From the NCBI RefSeq assembly GCF_007971025.1, contig NZ_CP042436.1, positions 496,001-560,000 on the forward strand: DNA of 64,000 nucleotides, written 5' to 3'. Source of the stretch: Mucilaginibacter ginsenosidivorans (GTDB taxonomy: Bacteria; Bacteroidota; Bacteroidia; Sphingobacteriales; Sphingobacteriaceae). The notes under the pieces were generated by a model that was not told the DNA's origin, searched no databases, and saw only the letters and a list, made by a program, of their open reading frames with translations. Positions 42,197 to 49,972 of the stretch are shown piece by piece. Numbering within the stretch: the stretch's first letter is position 1; every line of letters starts with the position of its first letter. The translations under genes and the position numbers were made by a program.

Positions 42197-42493
42197 ATGA
42201 CTAAGGCAGAAATTATAGCTGAGATCTCATCGAAAACAGGTATCGAGAAAGTTGACGTTCAAGAAACTGTAGAGGCATTCTTCAAAGTTGTTAAATCGTC
42301 GATGGTAAGTGGCGAGAATGTGTACGTTAGGGGCTTCGGCAGCTTCGTAGTAAAAAAGAGGGCAAAAAAGACCGCCCGCAATATTTCAAAAAATACGGCT
42401 ATAATTATTCCTGAACATTTCGTTCCAAGCTTTAAGCCTGCAAAAACCTTTGTTGACAAGGTAAAATCAGGTAACAAAAAAGCTGCAAAGTAA
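42197..42493 (+). CDS. HU-family DNA-binding protein
   Basis: The 98-residue protein matches HU/IHF: MTKAEIIAEISSKTG, then VKSSMVSGENVYVRGFGSFVVKKR and a C-terminal FKPAKTFVDKVK. It bends and compacts DNA. It is divergent from mutY, a common Bacteroidota neighbourhood, and 10 bases upstream of a TPR gene with which it is probably co-transcribed. Confidence 0.95.
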   Translation: MTKAEIIAEISSKTGIEKVDVQETVEAFFKVVKSSMVSGENVYVRGFGSFVVKKRAKKTARNISKNTAIIIPEHFVPSFKPAKTFVDKVKSGNKKAAK

Positions 42494-42503
42494 TCATTAA
42501 AGC

Positions 42504-43388
42504 ATGAACCTGAAGCAAATAGTCGTTATAGTAGCAGTTGTTATTATCACGGCTTATTTGTATTTGCAGCCCGTAAAAGGGTTGATAAAACACGACGCTG
42601 CCAAACCTGAGCGGGGTGTGGCGGCCGGTTCACGCCCTCCGGTACCAAAAGTAACGGTTGAACAGGTATCAGAGCAGGGAAAAGCGGCTATCGGGGCCGC
42701 CCTGGCTGCAACGATAAACGACCTGGAAGGGCAACTGAAAAACGCTTCGTCAGACGCCGATAAGCTAGACCTTCAGAAAAAATTGGCTAAACAATGGGAT
42801 GATGACAATCAGCCCGCCCCTTCGGCCTTTTATTACCTGGAGGTAGCAAGGAGCGAGAATAAATTTGACGATTGGGTAAACGCAGGCAACCGCTTTAACG
42901 ATGCCAGCAAACTAACCCAGGATACCACGGTGCAGCCTGCTTTTATAGCAAATGCCATTGAAGCGTTTGAAAATGCTACAAAGATGAGACCGGATAACCT
43001 GGACGCCGAGACCGGCCTTGGTGTAGCGTATGCCAACCAGGCCCTGGCAGGAATGATGGACGCAACAGGTGGTCCGCCAAAGGGTATCATGATACTGCTT
43101 GATGTGGTAAAAAAGGACCCTGGTAATTATAAGGCCAATTTAAACCTTGGCCAGTTTGCGGTACAGTCGCGGCAGTTTGACAAGGCTGTAACCCGGTTTA
43201 AAACAGCGATAGCGAATGCATCGCCAAAAGACAACATAGTGGAACCTTACTTTTTCCTTGCGGAAAGCTACAAGCAGCTTGGGATGAAAAAGGAAGCCAT
43301 TGAAGCTTATGAAAAATGTAAGCAAATGATCCCCGACCCGGTTATTGGTCAAAAGATCGAACAGTATATAAAGGAACTAAAAAATTAA
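42504..43388 (+). CDS. Membrane-anchored TPR protein
   Basis: The 294-residue protein has an N-terminal hydrophobic anchor (IVVIVAVVIITAYLYL) and TPR units from about residue 140: ENATKMRPDNLDAETGLGVAYANQAL, then YKANLNLGQFAVQSRQFDKAVTRF and EPYFFLAESYKQLGMKKEAIEAYEK. It faces the periplasm by topology and probably scaffolds a protein complex. It lies between HU and the bS22-like gene, a conserved Bacteroidota order. Confidence 0.85.
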   Translation: MNLKQIVVIVAVVIITAYLYLQPVKGLIKHDAAKPERGVAAGSRPPVPKVTVEQVSEQGKAAIGAALAATINDLEGQLKNASSDADKLDLQKKLAKQWDDDNQPAPSAFYYLEVARSENKFDDWVNAGNRFNDASKLTQDTTVQPAFIANAIEAFENATKMRPDNLDAETGLGVAYANQALAGMMDATGGPPKGIMILLDVVKKDPGNYKANLNLGQFAVQSRQFDKAVTRFKTAIANASPKDNIVEPYFFLAESYKQLGMKKEAIEAYEKCKQMIPDPVIGQKIEQYIKELKN

Positions 43389-43413
43389 AATTCACATTTA
43401 AAAAATTATTACT

Positions 43414-43503
43414 ATGCCAAGCGGTAAAAAACGTAAAAGACACAAAATGGCTACTCATAAACGTAAAAAACGTTTAAGAAAAAACAGGCACAAGAAGAAA
43501 TAA
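43414..43503 (+). CDS. bS22-like ribosomal microprotein (AURKAIP1/COX24 domain)
   Basis: This 29-residue, extremely basic protein (MPSGKKRKRHKMATHKRKKR then LRKNRHKKK) matches the mS38/AURKAIP1/COX24 family, which as bS22 sits near the decoding region of the small ribosomal subunit in some bacteria. It is below normal gene-calling length. It begins 25 bases after the TPR gene and precedes a hairpin and RNase E/G. Ribosomal placement is inferred from the family. Confidence 0.82.
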   Translation: MPSGKKRKRHKMATHKRKKRLRKNRHKKK

Positions 43504-43517
43504 GTTGCCCGGGTAAC

Positions 43518-43541
43518 CTTTTACTGCTAAGGCAGTAAAAG
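43518..43541 (+). terminator. Stem-loop after the bS22-like gene
   Basis: CTTTTACTGC-TAAG-GCAGTAAAAG is a perfect 10-base stem but lacks a long T-run, so it may be a 3' stabiliser or a weak terminator. A second hairpin, AAGCGGC/GCCGCTT, lies at 43568-43589. Confidence 0.6.
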
Positions 43542-43606
43542 TACCTTGTATTGTTTTACCACTTAATAAGCGGCTGATTTTGGCCGCTTTAGAAATGGAG
43601 TAGCAG

Positions 43607-45157
43607 TTGATAAAAGAATTAATTATCGATTCGACCCCGAACGGGGCTACCATTGCGTTATTACAGGACAAACAACTTGTAGAGCTTCACAAAGAACAGG
43701 TAACTAATAATTACACTGTTGGCGATATTTACCTCGGCCGGATCAAAAAGATCATGCCAGGGTTAAATGCGGCCTTTGTGGATGTCGGCTACGAGAAGGA
43801 TGCCTTTTTGCACTATCTTGATCTGGGCCCGCAGGTACAAAGCCTGTTAAAGCTGACCAAGCAGGTGCGCAGTGGCGGTTATCAGTCCAAACTGCTCGAT
43901 AACTTTAAGCTGGAACAGGACATCAGTAAATCGGGGAAAATATCCGAGGTGTTCACCAAAGGCCAGCTTGTTCCGGTACAGATAGCCAAGGAGCCGATCT
44001 CGACCAAAGGACCGCGTTTAAGTTCCGATCTTTCCATAGCCGGGCGCTACGTGGTGCTTGTGCCGTTTTCGGAAACCATATCCATCTCTAAAAAGATAAA
44101 AAGCAATACGGAGCGTACCCGCCTTCGCAAGATAGTCGAAAGCATCAAGCCGAAGCATTTCGGGGTTATCATCCGCACCGTTTCTGAAGGCAAGGGCGTA
44201 TCCGAAATGCAGTCAGATCTGCTGGACTTGATCTCGAAATGGGAAACTTTCATTACCCGCCTGCCTTCCATCGAGCCTGCAAAAAAAGCTTTGGGCGAGA
44301 TAGACCGTACTTCGACATTACTGCGCGACATCCTTAACCCCGATTTTCAGCATATTTATGTGAACGACAATGCCATTTACGAGGAAATACGCTCGTATGT
44401 GCACCAAATATCACCTGATTTGGAAAATATAGTACGCCTGCATAAGCATAAGGAGCCCATTTTTGAGCACTACGGTGTAGATAAACAGATCAAGGGAGCT
44501 TTCGGAAAAACGGTTAACCTGGCCGGTGGCGCTTACCTGGTTATCGAACATACCGAGGCTCTGCACGTTATCGACGTAAATAGCGGCAACCGTACCGCCA
44601 ATAAGGAGAACCAGGAAGAAAATGCCTTCCAGGTAAATAAAGAGGCTGCTAAAGAAATAGCCCGCCAACTAAGACTGCGCGATATGGGCGGTATCGTGGT
44701 GATCGACTTTATCGACATGCACAAACCGACCAACCGTAAGGACCTGTTCGATTTCCTGCGCACCGAAATGTCGCACGACAGGGCCAAACACACCATTCTG
44801 CCGCCAAGTAAATTCGGTTTGGTGCAAATAACCCGCCAGCGTGTTCGTCCTGAGATGAATATCGTCACCAGCGAAGTTTGCCCAACCTGTAACGGAACCG
44901 GTTCAATTCGCCCTACCATCTTGTTGCTTGACGATATCGAGAACAACTTCAACTATATCCTGGTTGAACAGAACGAAAAAAGCATTACGCTTTGCGTGCA
45001 CCCGTACATTGAGGCATATATCAAACAGGGTCTGTTCAACCGTCAGTGGAAATGGTATTTCAAGTACGGCCAGTGGATCAAGGTAAAAAGCAATCCCGCC
45101 TACCAGATAACCGAGTTCCATTTCTTCTCGAGTAAGGACGAAGAGATCAAGCTGTAA
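43607..45157 (+). CDS. RNase E/G family endoribonuclease
   Basis: The 516-residue protein starts at TTG (IKELIIDSTPNGATIALL), carries an S1 domain near residues 38-125 (GDIYLGRIKKIMPGLNAAFVDVGYEKDAFL), the metal-binding Asp motifs HVIDVNSGNRT near 322 and IVVIDFIDMHK near 364, and the zinc-link CPTCNGTG near 425. It processes rRNA and mRNA. The length suits RNase G rather than long RNase E. It follows the bS22-like gene. Confidence 0.94.
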   Translation: MIKELIIDSTPNGATIALLQDKQLVELHKEQVTNNYTVGDIYLGRIKKIMPGLNAAFVDVGYEKDAFLHYLDLGPQVQSLLKLTKQVRSGGYQSKLLDNFKLEQDISKSGKISEVFTKGQLVPVQIAKEPISTKGPRLSSDLSIAGRYVVLVPFSETISISKKIKSNTERTRLRKIVESIKPKHFGVIIRTVSEGKGVSEMQSDLLDLISKWETFITRLPSIEPAKKALGEIDRTSTLLRDILNPDFQHIYVNDNAIYEEIRSYVHQISPDLENIVRLHKHKEPIFEHYGVDKQIKGAFGKTVNLAGGAYLVIEHTEALHVIDVNSGNRTANKENQEENAFQVNKEAAKEIARQLRLRDMGGIVVIDFIDMHKPTNRKDLFDFLRTEMSHDRAKHTILPPSKFGLVQITRQRVRPEMNIVTSEVCPTCNGTGSIRPTILLLDDIENNFNYILVEQNEKSITLCVHPYIEAYIKQGLFNRQWKWYFKYGQWIKVKSNPAYQITEFHFFSSKDEEIKL

Positions 45158-45235
45158 ATTTCGAATGTGCAGATTTCAGATTTGCATATGCTCGGGAGGG
45201 TATCTGCACATCTGTTTTTAAACACATTTTGGATT

Positions 45236-45379
45236 CGCCATCTGCACCATCGGTGCAAAATGCCGGTAGAAAATTATACCAGATTCAATAGCATGCCGTA
45301 GGTATGCAGCTCTCGTTTCGTACCTACGGCACGAATTATTTCAATTTTATATTTCTACCGGCGTTTAACCCTGATGGCG
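45236..45379. repeat. Nested inverted-repeat element
   Basis: Three nested stems are visible: outer CGCCATC (45236-45242) with GATGGCG (45373-45379), middle GCCGGTAGAAA (45262-) with TTTCTACCGGC (-45362), and inner TGCCGTAGGTA (45294-45304) with TACCTACGGCA (45321-45331). It is a single copy here, but its form suggests a dispersed Bacteroidota repeat. Confidence 0.75.
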
Positions 45380-45401
45380 TTTAGCCTAAGTTAGTAAAAC
45401 A

Positions 45402-45596
45402 TTATTTCACCTTCAGCAACAAGCTTAACTGGTCCGGATTCATCTTTCTTACCAGATTGTCATTTACAACAACCGTTAATGCTTCGTCCCGATATTCGTA
45501 GTTTACCAGGTTTTCTATCGTGTTGATTTGATTCAGTATATCACATAATACGGAATCAAACTCTAATCTTTTGACTGCGTTTATTTTAAATTCCAT
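45402..45596 (-). CDS. Small hypothetical protein
   Basis: The 64-residue product (start MEFKINAVKRLEFDSVLCDI) ends VRKMNPDQLSLLLKVK and looks like a genuine small globular protein with a beta-alpha pattern. An ATG nine codons upstream is possible but runs into a different composition. It lies divergent from radA. No family is recognised and no promoter box is clear. Confidence 0.5.
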   Translation of the reverse strand: MEFKINAVKRLEFDSVLCDILNQINTIENLVNYEYRDEALTVVVNDNLVRKMNPDQLSLLLKVK

Positions 45597-45709
45597 TTTT
45601 TTTATGATTGAACGACCAAACAATATTACTAAAAATATTAGTAAATATTAATCGCTATTTTAAAATTAATCTGCACATTTGCATATCTGCACATTTACGC
45701 ATTAGAACA

Positions 45710-47176
45710 TTGGCCAAAACTAAAGTTGCTTATTTCTGCCAGAGCTGTGGCTTCGAATCGCCTAAATGGCTGGGTAAATGCCCGTCGTGCCAGCACTGGA
45801 ACACCTTTGCCGAAGAAATAATTGAGAAGGAAAACAAATCCATCCCCAATTGGAAAACACCTTCCACTTCCATGCAGCGTGCCAATAAACCCATACAGGT
45901 ATCCGATATCAGTTTTGACGAAGATCAGCGGATACTCACGCCCGACAACGAGTTTAACCGCGTACTGGGTGGCGGTATTGTAGCCGGTTCGTTGGTATTG
46001 ATAGGCGGCGAACCGGGCATCGGTAAATCGACCCTGATGCTGCAACTGGCGCTGAATATGCCATCCATGAAAGTGCTTTATGTGTCGGGCGAAGAAAGTG
46101 AGCGGCAGATCAAAATGCGGGCGGAACGATTGGTGCAGTCAGAAGTCAGAAGTCGGAAGTCAGAAGTCGATAACGTCAAATCCGAAATTGAAAATTCGAA
46201 ATTCGAAATAGGATCAGAATGTTATATATTAACCGAAACATCTACCCAAAATATATTCAAGCAGATAGAACAACTGGAACCTGATATGGTGGTTATCGAT
46301 TCGATACAGACGCTGTATTCTTCCCATATCGAATCGACACCCGGGAGCGTGTCGCAGGTACGGGAATGTACCGCCGAATTGCTTCGTTTTGCCAAAGAAT
46401 CGGGCACGCCGGTATTCCTGATCGGGCACATCACGAAGGACGGCATGATAGCCGGACCAAAAATACTGGAGCACATGGTAGATACCGTTCTGCAATTCGA
46501 GGGCGACAGGCACCATGTTTACCGTATCCTGCGCGCTGTGAAAAACCGTTTCGGTTCGGCATCCGAACTGGGTATTTATGAAATGCTGGGCGAAGGCCTG
46601 CGCGAAGTATCCAACCCATCAGAGATATTGCTCTCGCAGCGCGACGAGCCATTGAGCGGCATCACCATTTCGGCTACGCTGGAAGGAATGCGGCCGATGC
46701 TGATAGAAACGCAGGCATTGGTTAGTACGTCAGCCTATGGCACCCCTCAGCGTACCGCTACGGGCTTTGATACCAAGCGCATGAACATGTTGCTAGCTGT
46801 GCTCGAAAAGCGTTGCGGCTTCAAATTGGGGGGTAAGGACGTCTTTTTGAATATCACAGGCGGTATCAGTGTGGAGGACCCTGCCATCGACCTCGGCCTG
46901 GCCGCGGCTATCATCTCGTCGCACGAGGATATCCCTATCCCCTTCAAAACTTGCTTTGCGGGCGAGATCGGCTTATCGGGCGAGGTACGAGCGGTGAACC
47001 GTATCGAACAGCGTATTGCCGAGGCCCAAAAGCTTGGCTTCGAGCAGATATTTATTTCGAAATACAACCTGGAATCGGGCGGACAAAATAAAAAGCGCAT
47101 CGATTTGACGCGCTACAATATTGCCGTTAAAACTGTAGGCAGTATTGAGGAGGTCTTCAGCGCATTATTTGGCTGA
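45710..47176 (+). CDS. radA: DNA repair protein RadA
   Basis: The 488-residue protein has the zinc finger CQSCGFESPKWLGKCPSC near residues 9-26, Walker A GGEPGIGKST near 100, the RadA motif KNRFGSASELG near 280 and a Lon-like C-terminal domain. It is a branch-migration helicase for recombination intermediates. It starts at TTG. About 27 residues near 143-170 (46136-46218) are not part of the family and resemble intergenic repeat DNA read in frame; they sit between Walker A and Walker B. Confidence 0.95.
   Translation: MAKTKVAYFCQSCGFESPKWLGKCPSCQHWNTFAEEIIEKENKSIPNWKTPSTSMQRANKPIQVSDISFDEDQRILTPDNEFNRVLGGGIVAGSLVLIGGEPGIGKSTLMLQLALNMPSMKVLYVSGEESERQIKMRAERLVQSEVRSRKSEVDNVKSEIENSKFEIGSECYILTETSTQNIFKQIEQLEPDMVVIDSIQTLYSSHIESTPGSVSQVRECTAELLRFAKESGTPVFLIGHITKDGMIAGPKILEHMVDTVLQFEGDRHHVYRILRAVKNRFGSASELGIYEMLGEGLREVSNPSEILLSQRDEPLSGITISATLEGMRPMLIETQALVSTSAYGTPQRTATGFDTKRMNMLLAVLEKRCGFKLGGKDVFLNITGGISVEDPAIDLGLAAAIISSHEDIPIPFKTCFAGEIGLSGEVRAVNRIEQRIAEAQKLGFEQIFISKYNLESGGQNKKRIDLTRYNIAVKTVGSIEEVFSALFG
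46136..46218. repeat. Repeat-derived in-frame insertion inside radA
   Basis: Four spaced copies of AGTC(A/G)GAAGTC-type units followed by AAATTCGAAATTCGAAATA are low-complexity strings of the sort seen between genes elsewhere in this window (28570-28610). Here they encode charged residues and leave the radA frame open. Confidence 0.7.
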
Positions 47177-47192
47177 CCGGACTCTTTTATCC

Positions 47193-48587
47193 TTAATCGC
47201 TTACAACAATTACCACCTTACGTATCCGGTTATTATTCTGATCGGCCACATAAATGTCGCCTGCGGTATTTACGGCAATTCCCCGCGGCGCATTGAACTT
47301 CGCATCGGTTCCCGATCCATCGGCATAACCAAACACCGCCGAGGCACCTGCAAGGTAATACAGCGTCCGCGCCGCTGTCAGTTCGATAATGCGGCCAGCA
47401 GCGTCCGAGATAAATAAATTCCCGGCACCGTCGATACATAGCGCCGCAGCATCGCCTATCAATGCCGATTGGCCCGGGCCACCGGCTATGGTAGTTATAA
47501 CTCCCGCCGGCGTTATCTGCCTAATGGCGCTGTTACCGCCGTCGGCAACGTAGATATTACCCTGGGCATCAAGAACAACCCCTACAGGCTTTTTGAACGC
47601 ACCATAAACGCTGTTAGAAACATCAACCGTTGTATTAACATAGCCCGCGGTAGTGATACCCGCAACGCGGCTCACTACCCCAGCAGCTGTTATCTTGCGT
47701 ATCATATTATTATTGCGGTCGGCAACATACAGGTTTCCCTGCCCGTCAAGCGCCACGCCGCTCGGTCCGCTAAATGCCGCTACATTAATAGCCGCGCCAT
47801 CCACATACGCGGCAGTGCCGTTGCCTGCATAAGTGCTTACCGCCCCGTCAGCGGTTATTTTGCGTATCACATTGTTGCCGTAGTCGGCCACATAAATATT
47901 GCCCTGCCCGTCCACGGTTAAACCAGCCGGGGCGTAAAACTCGGCGCTGGCTCCATCGGCACTGTCAACATACCCGGCGGTCCCGTTGCCTGCAATGGTG
48001 GTAACCGTTCCATCGGCGGCAATTTTGCGGATACGGTTATTGAAAGAATCCGATATATAAATATTACCCGCGGCGTCCATAGCAAGCCCCTGCGGGTTGC
48101 TGAATTCGGCCCCGGTGCCGTTTCCGTCCAGGTAACCCCCTGTTCCATCGCCGGCGAAAGTTGTTACGGTACCCGATACAGCCGATATGGTAGTACTGGT
48201 GGTAAAACTTACTACCGCGCCGTAGGCTGTACCATACAAATTTGTTGCATATGCGCGTACGTAGTAGGTGGTGCCGGGTGTAAGGCCGGTAAGGTTGCTT
48301 GTAAATGAATAACTGGTGTATATTAAAGCCTCGCTGGTTTTGGTATCTGCAATAGTTGGAGTATGGTTCGTGGAACTGTAGCAAACGCCGTTGGCGCTAA
48401 GTGCCGCCCCGCCGATAGACGAAATGGTACCGCCGCTTTGTGCCGAGGTTGCCGTGACATCCAGTATAACATCCTGGGTGGTCAATGTAGGCGCACTGGT
48501 ATCCGTAGTTGATTTTTTCTTACATCCGCTGCTCAAGAATGCCGCGAAGGAGATAAAAAGTATAAGCGATAGTAGGGGTTTTTTCAT
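47193..48587 (-). CDS. NHL-repeat lipoprotein with a fibronectin-like domain
   Basis: The 464-residue protein has a lipoprotein signal (FLSSGCKKKS), a fibronectin III-like domain near 35-130 (TTYYVRAYATNLYGTAYG), and five to six NHL repeats from about 145, each with GNIYVAD-x-NNNRIRKI-like cores. These make a beta-propeller on the cell surface. The role is probably binding; no catalytic site is visible. It converges on radA. Confidence 0.9.
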   Translation of the reverse strand: MKKPLLSLILFISFAAFLSSGCKKKSTTDTSAPTLTTQDVILDVTATSAQSGGTISSIGGAALSANGVCYSSTNHTPTIADTKTSEALIYTSYSFTSNLTGLTPGTTYYVRAYATNLYGTAYGAVVSFTTSTTISAVSGTVTTFAGDGTGGYLDGNGTGAEFSNPQGLAMDAAGNIYISDSFNNRIRKIAADGTVTTIAGNGTAGYVDSADGASAEFYAPAGLTVDGQGNIYVADYGNNVIRKITADGAVSTYAGNGTAAYVDGAAINVAAFSGPSGVALDGQGNLYVADRNNNMIRKITAAGVVSRVAGITTAGYVNTTVDVSNSVYGAFKKPVGVVLDAQGNIYVADGGNSAIRQITPAGVITTIAGGPGQSALIGDAAALCIDGAGNLFISDAAGRIIELTAARTLYYLAGASAVFGYADGSGTDAKFNAPRGIAVNTAGDIYVADQNNNRIRKVVIVVSD

Positions 48588-48806
48588 TTAATAAATTTTC
48601 TTTTGTAATGCACTGCGCTTAAGCCTGATTGCTTTGGCGACCTTCGCGAATTTCCCGCAAACTTAACCAAAACGGCCTAATTATTAACAGATTTCAATAG
48701 TAGTTTAAAAAAGTTACTTAATAAACCCATTTAACAAATATTAACAATAAGCCAATTAAGGTAAAACCATAAAAAATATCCGTTGTTGTTTACAGATAAC
48801 TATACG

Positions 48807-49259
48807 ATGAAAACATTCAGTTTATTACTTGCTTTACTATTTTCTGTTTCTGCATTCGCCCAGGATCATAAAGCGCCTGCACATGGCACCATTTACGGCG
48901 CCAAACCCGATACTACGGGTGTGGTACCCGCAAGCAGGGTGGAGGGCTTTATGGCTCAAAAGACACGTATCAGCGTGGCCGTGCGCGGCAAGGTGCTGGC
49001 TGTTAAAAACGGGAAATTTATTATAGATGGCGGAAAGGGGAAAACCATAGTCTCTCATTTTTCCACCGCCGGCGTAAAAATACCGGCTTCACTTGCCGGT
49101 AAAACCGTGGTAATGGACGTTATAGCTCAAAAACTATTTATAGCTGACGACCTGCAACACTTTGCCGGCGATACGGTAAAGGGCAAAAAACAGCACGACG
49201 TAAAAACCGCCCCGAAACGCCGGCTCACCTTTGAAGTTAAGGGAATGATGGTGGATTAA
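48807..49259 (+). CDS. DUF4920-like secreted protein
   Basis: The 150-residue protein has a signal peptide (FSLLLALLFSVSAFAQ) and an OB-like segment: RISVAVRGKVLAVKNGKFIID, then TIVSHFSTAGVKIPASLAGKTVVMDVIAQK. This fits DUF4920, often linked to small secreted metal or cofactor proteins. A Cys-containing turn common in that family is missing. The C-terminal LTFEVKGMMVD strand closes the fold. Function is unknown. Confidence 0.72.
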   Translation: MKTFSLLLALLFSVSAFAQDHKAPAHGTIYGAKPDTTGVVPASRVEGFMAQKTRISVAVRGKVLAVKNGKFIIDGGKGKTIVSHFSTAGVKIPASLAGKTVVMDVIAQKLFIADDLQHFAGDTVKGKKQHDVKTAPKRRLTFEVKGMMVD

Positions 49260-49273
49260 TTCCTGATTGAGAA

Positions 49274-49924
49274 TTAATGCCTTTGCAGAACGACCGGTTG
49301 AAGCCGAAGGTCTTTTTCTAAAAGCTCGCGTACTTTCTGCTCAACTTCATTTTTATTTATCGTACATGCGTGGCGGCTTTCCCGGCATATCTTGTTTGCC
49401 ATATCGCCTACGGTTTTCAGGTGAATTTCTTTCCCAAATTTCCCCGCCAGTTTTAACCCTGCAAGCGATGCCAGAATTCCTGCTGCAGCTATCTGCCAGT
49501 TATAAAATAGCCCGGCGACGGATGCCAGTAACAAGAGCGAGAACAGCGTTATCACCCATTGTTTTGGCTTTAGTATTTTGGTGTCGAAACCCAGGTCCTG
49601 CTCTATCTCAGCGATCACCTGCAAACGGGTTTCGCGTGGGAATAACTTTGACAACCTGGTATGAGGCGTTATGCTGCACTTATCTATATGAGTTATAGCT
49701 GAGATCGAATTCCGCAATTGGTAAAACGAGTGCTGTGTTGTGCAATTATCAGCATGACCCTGGTTGATTTTGCTGACTATCAAATCGCAAAGGCCGCCGA
49801 ATGTCTTCACATTCTTCAAACCTTCGTTATCAAACTCAATATTAAATGATCTTTGGATCTTCAATAGAACGCCTTCAAGATACTCGGGGTCGGCGTTTTT
49901 AAAATTAAAAAATTCCTTATCCAT
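49274..49924 (-). CDS. Hypothetical protein with a central hydrophobic hairpin
   Basis: The 216-residue protein has a soluble N-terminal region (about 1-118, helical), two adjacent hydrophobic helices near 123-140 and 145-160 (VITLFSLLLLASVAGLFY, then AAAGILASLAGLKLAG) and a C-terminal charged helical tail (VEQKVRELLEKDLRLQ). No family is recognised. It lies convergent with the DUF4920-like gene and follows carB on the same strand. Confidence 0.7.
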   Translation of the reverse strand: MDKEFFNFKNADPEYLEGVLLKIQRSFNIEFDNEGLKNVKTFGGLCDLIVSKINQGHADNCTTQHSFYQLRNSISAITHIDKCSITPHTRLSKLFPRETRLQVIAEIEQDLGFDTKILKPKQWVITLFSLLLLASVAGLFYNWQIAAAGILASLAGLKLAGKFGKEIHLKTVGDMANKICRESRHACTINKNEVEQKVRELLEKDLRLQPVVLQRH

Positions 49925-49972
49925 GCTACACTTAGTGCCTGTAATACGACACTTTCTATGCCAATGTTTAAA

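Noticed and set aside
45608-45709. 34-residue N-terminal extension of RadA.
   Set aside because: It is A/T-rich low-complexity sequence; the zinc finger of RadA starts just after the TTG at 45710.
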